Shown here piece by piece: positions 61,364 through 64,000 of a stretch of 64,000 bases of DNA. The notes under the pieces are model-generated. The model made no database searches. It was not told the origin of the DNA and saw only the letters and a list, made by a program, of their open reading frames with translations. Made by a program: the position numbers and the translations under genes. This DNA comes from Geomonas sp. RF6 (GTDB lineage: Bacteria > Desulfobacterota > Desulfuromonadia > Geobacterales > Geobacteraceae): positions 3,989,001-4,053,000 of the forward strand of contig NZ_CP087999.1 of NCBI RefSeq assembly GCF_021044625.1, written 5' to 3'. Each line of letters begins with the position of its first letter. Position 1 is the stretch's first letter.

Positions 61364-64000
61364 ATGAAGATGTGGCGAAACTTGCTGCTGGTATCGGCTC
61401 TGCTCTCGGTCCCCGTCGTCTCCCATGGCGACCCGGGTAACAACTACTGCATCACCCCCGCCTTCATTACCGCGAACATAAAGCCGAATCTGCTCCTCAT
61501 GATAGACAACTCGGCCAGTATGTACGACCTCGCCTACATCGACAAAGGGCTCAAGCACTGCTCCAACGACGCCACGAAGACGTGTGCGGACGACTCGGAA
61601 TGTCCCGGCGGGACATGCAGCGTCGTCGACCGCAACCCGACCTTCTGCTACGACGAGACCTTCCATAGCGGTAAGGAGTACTACGGCTATTTCGACCGCA
61701 CCACCTACTACTCCTACCGCCCCCTCACAGATGACTTCGCGCCCGAAGCGGGCGGCACCCTCAGCTGCTCCACGGACGCCTCCTATGTCACCAGATCGAT
61801 CCCGGGGATCATGTGCCTGAAATTCACCACCTCGCCGAAGGCGCTGGTGAGCTTTGTCGCCAAGGGGGATTACCTCAACTGGCTCAGCGCCTCGAAGATG
61901 GACGTGGAGAAGAAGATCCTCACCGGCGGCAAGTTCAACGGCAGCTTTCTCCTCCCCGAATCCCGCGGCTGTGTGGGGCAGGGGTACGTGAAGGACGCCT
62001 TGGCGGGGGATTTCGTAAACTACACCACCTCTGACCCCAACGTGCCGCTGGGGGTCACCTTCAGGGTGAAGGGGCCGTGGGACACGGCGAACCCCAGTGC
62101 CCCCTCCGTTGGCGGGCAAACCTACATCGACATCTTCTCCACACCGGGGAAGGTGTACGATTCCGAGGCCTGCGATGCGGCGTATGCAGCCATCGACAGC
62201 GGCACCAACGCCGCCATAAAGACGACGGTGGGGGCGTGCCTGCAGGATGCCTCCCCCGCCTACGGCAGCTGCCAGCAGAAGAGCTCCCTGCAGTGCATCA
62301 CCTCCACCGACTGCGAGCTCAACACCGCGTTGCCCCAGACGAGCTCTGTCTGCAGCGGCAACCCCGCCCAGAGCTGCACCACTGACTCCAACTGCACGGT
62401 GACCGGGGGGTATTGCTCCGGCGACACGACCAGGTTGTGCACGCTCGGGTGCGGTGTCGTCAACATCCCGGAGAGGCTCGGCACCTGCGGCACCCAGGGG
62501 AGCTACTCCCCGGTGCTCCCCAGCAGCTTGAAAAACAGCATACCCTCCAGTTGCCGGACCAATGCAGAGTGCAGCATTACCAACACCTTTAAGGGAGTCA
62601 CCACCACCTACACCGCTTCCTGCACCGGGTACGCCGCCGCCTCCACGAAGGACTACGGCACCTGCCAGACCTCGGATATAGACTGGAGGCCCTGCACCTC
62701 CAACTACGTCGGCCCCTGTGTCACCTCGACGCAGCAGGCCGTAGTGAAAACGAAGGTTTCCTTTCAGCAGTCGATGCAGGCGTGCTGGCAGGTGCGGGAA
62801 AATCACGCCATCGGCACCGACGAGATAAAGACGATCAACAACCAGTGCTCCGACGTCTACGGTGGGTTTGCCACCTGCGCGAACAACGCGCAGAAGACGT
62901 GCACCACCGCGACCGCCACGGCCGACTGCGGCGAAGGTATCGCCTGCGTCACCGGCCCCGCTGCGATCGCAGCGGGGAACCCCGCGCTTATCTGCGGCAC
63001 GAGCTACATGGGGAAGTTTTTCCAGCAAAGCGGGAGCGCATGGGTGCTCAGGAGCTCACTCCCCGCCACGCTCCCTAGCGCCTGCGCCTCCGGCGACACT
63101 TTCGAGACGTGCCAGGAGAAGGTGTACGCCACCTACTGCTCCGCGAACAGCGCACCGAACGTCATGGACCCCACCGACTCGCCGTCCAACACCCCGGCAA
63201 CCGACAACGTCCCGGCGATCCTGAGCGGCACCAGCGTCGAAGCGCAGCTTGGCTCGCCTATCATCACCATGAAGGTGAAGATCGCCACTTCCACCGCGCC
63301 GGAAGGGCTGGTCCAGCAGTTCTCCGACCAGATACGCCTCGGGGCGATGTCCTTCAACAAGTATGGCTCCTCCTCCGAGACTGCCCTTACCTCCATAGGA
63401 ACGCCGGCGGGGACGAACCTCGACGGCAGCACGATCCTCTACAAGATTGGATCAGGCTCCTGCGCCACCATGACCAGCGTTCCCTGCAAGGTGAACGGCG
63501 AATGCACCGGGTCGGGGGAGACCTGCCTTGAGGGGTACTGCGGCGTGAAGGGAGAGACCGCCTGCACTACCCTCTCCAACTGCACCGGTAGCAACCAGGC
63601 GTGCATCGCCGACCCCGCCGGGCTGCACACCTCCAGCACCTCGCTCGTCCGCAAGATCGACGACGTCAAGGCGGAGACCTGGACGCCGCTGGCGGAAGGT
63701 TTCTACAACGCCATCGGCTACTACGCCCGCACCGCCACCGGCACGAGCCGCACCGATGTCCGCTTGAACACCGGAGACTTCGACGAGAACTACAATCCGT
63801 CCGAGTACCGCTGCCAGCAGAACTACGTGCTGCTCGTCAGCGACGGCGCCTCCACCGCGGACCTCAACAGCTCCACCACCACGCTCGCCAACAGCTACGC
63901 ATCCTCGGCGGGGATCACCCAGAGAAGCTGCACGACCGCGGCGAGGAACAAGGTCATCGACTACGGCGGTAACAACAACTTCCCGATCATGACGTGGCTG
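61364..64000 (+). CDS. pilY1: PilY1-like type IV pilus assembly protein, 3' end outside window
   Basis: The frame is open from the ATG at 61364 (AGAGG nine bases before) through all 879 codons to the window edge. A signal peptide (about 1-21, LLLVSALLSVPVVSHG) leads to a von Willebrand A-like start with a MIDAS D-x-S-x-S motif at residues 48-52 (LLMIDNSASMYDLAY). The region of about residues 200-730 is remarkably Cys-rich, with many CTxxxxC-type segments; a VRKIDDVKAETWTPLAEGFYNAIGYYAR stretch follows near 765, as in PilY1. PilY1 sits at the pilus tip and controls extension, adhesion and, in Pseudomonas, surface sensing. The C-terminal beta-propeller expected of PilY1 would lie outside the window. 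Confidence 0.82.
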   Translation, partial: MKMWRNLLLVSALLSVPVVSHGDPGNNYCITPAFITANIKPNLLLMIDNSASMYDLAYIDKGLKHCSNDATKTCADDSECPGGTCSVVDRNPTFCYDETFHSGKEYYGYFDRTTYYSYRPLTDDFAPEAGGTLSCSTDASYVTRSIPGIMCLKFTTSPKALVSFVAKGDYLNWLSASKMDVEKKILTGGKFNGSFLLPESRGCVGQGYVKDALAGDFVNYTTSDPNVPLGVTFRVKGPWDTANPSAPSVGGQTYIDIFSTPGKVYDSEACDAAYAAIDSGTNAAIKTTVGACLQDASPAYGSCQQKSSLQCITSTDCELNTALPQTSSVCSGNPAQSCTTDSNCTVTGGYCSGDTTRLCTLGCGVVNIPERLGTCGTQGSYSPVLPSSLKNSIPSSCRTNAECSITNTFKGVTTTYTASCTGYAAASTKDYGTCQTSDIDWRPCTSNYVGPCVTSTQQAVVKTKVSFQQSMQACWQVRENHAIGTDEIKTINNQCSDVYGGFATCANNAQKTCTTATATADCGEGIACVTGPAAIAAGNPALICGTSYMGKFFQQSGSAWVLRSSLPATLPSACASGDTFETCQEKVYATYCSANSAPNVMDPTDSPSNTPATDNVPAILSGTSVEAQLGSPIITMKVKIATSTAPEGLVQQFSDQIRLGAMSFNKYGSSSETALTSIGTPAGTNLDGSTILYKIGSGSCATMTSVPCKVNGECTGSGETCLEGYCGVKGETACTTLSNCTGSNQACIADPAGLHTSSTSLVRKIDDVKAETWTPLAEGFYNAIGYYARTATGTSRTDVRLNTGDFDENYNPSEYRCQQNYVLLVSDGASTADLNSSTTTLANSYASSAGITQRSCTTAARNKVIDYGGNNNFPIMTWL

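Overview
The window looks like chromosomal DNA of a Geobacter-type bacterium (Geobacterales, Desulfuromonadota). It is GC-rich, very dense in two-component and chemosensory genes, carries PilD and a PilY1-like pilus gene, tRNA 2-selenouridine synthase, SYLF and DUF2914 proteins, and many short palindromic intergenic repeats. This placement is inferred from gene content, not from a marker gene. I see no rRNA, tRNA, CRISPR array, prophage or transposase gene.

Layout. 1-2965: the end of a lipase-maturation-factor-like membrane protein, a small lipoprotein and UDP-GlcNAc 2-epimerase. 3169-16509: a chemosensory operon (CheW, CheR-TPR, CheW, MCP, CheA-REC, CheB) followed directly by two kinases that begin with a receiver domain and by a membrane PAS kinase. 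The core has the parts list of the Pseudomonas Wsp system, but kinases stand where the diguanylate cyclase WspR would be. 16663-18259: a SYLF lipid-binding protein, a probable 69-residue Cys/His-rich small protein with a sigma54-like promoter and its own terminator, then palindromic repeats. 18282-20216: htpG (minus). 20555-26981: trpEGDCF and serA, with a perfect 36-bp palindrome between trpD and trpC. 27098-31227: a 148-bp compound palindromic element, then on the minus strand a DAHP synthase, a nicotinamidase and nicotinate phosphoribosyltransferase pair (NAD salvage), and a TPR protein.

31642-31991 (minus) holds what I read as the 6S RNA gene, with its promoter, a 3' trailer and a terminator. 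32268-35097: rmlB, rmlC and a sugar nucleotidyltransferase. 35315-41176: a lone receiver protein, a glutamine amidotransferase, a BarA-like hybrid kinase and an overlapping REC-PAS-GGDEF-EAL protein, probably a phosphorelay into cyclic di-GMP. 41487-43394: glnB-amtB behind a sigma54-like promoter. 43628-49435: nhaA, a ferritin-like protein, an inositol monophosphatase, a repeat-rich gap, a universal stress protein, a DUF2156 protein and mnmH (minus). 49668-57049: secA, argJ, a DUF2914 protein, a serine hydrolase and a receiver protein with a long Ala/Pro/Glu linker. 57276-64000: valS, pilD, and a large Cys-rich PilY1-like gene that runs off the window.

Main points of interest are the Wsp-like operon with kinases as candidate outputs, the small sigma54-linked Cys/His protein, the 6S RNA gene, and at least five families of palindromic repeats that sit only between genes.
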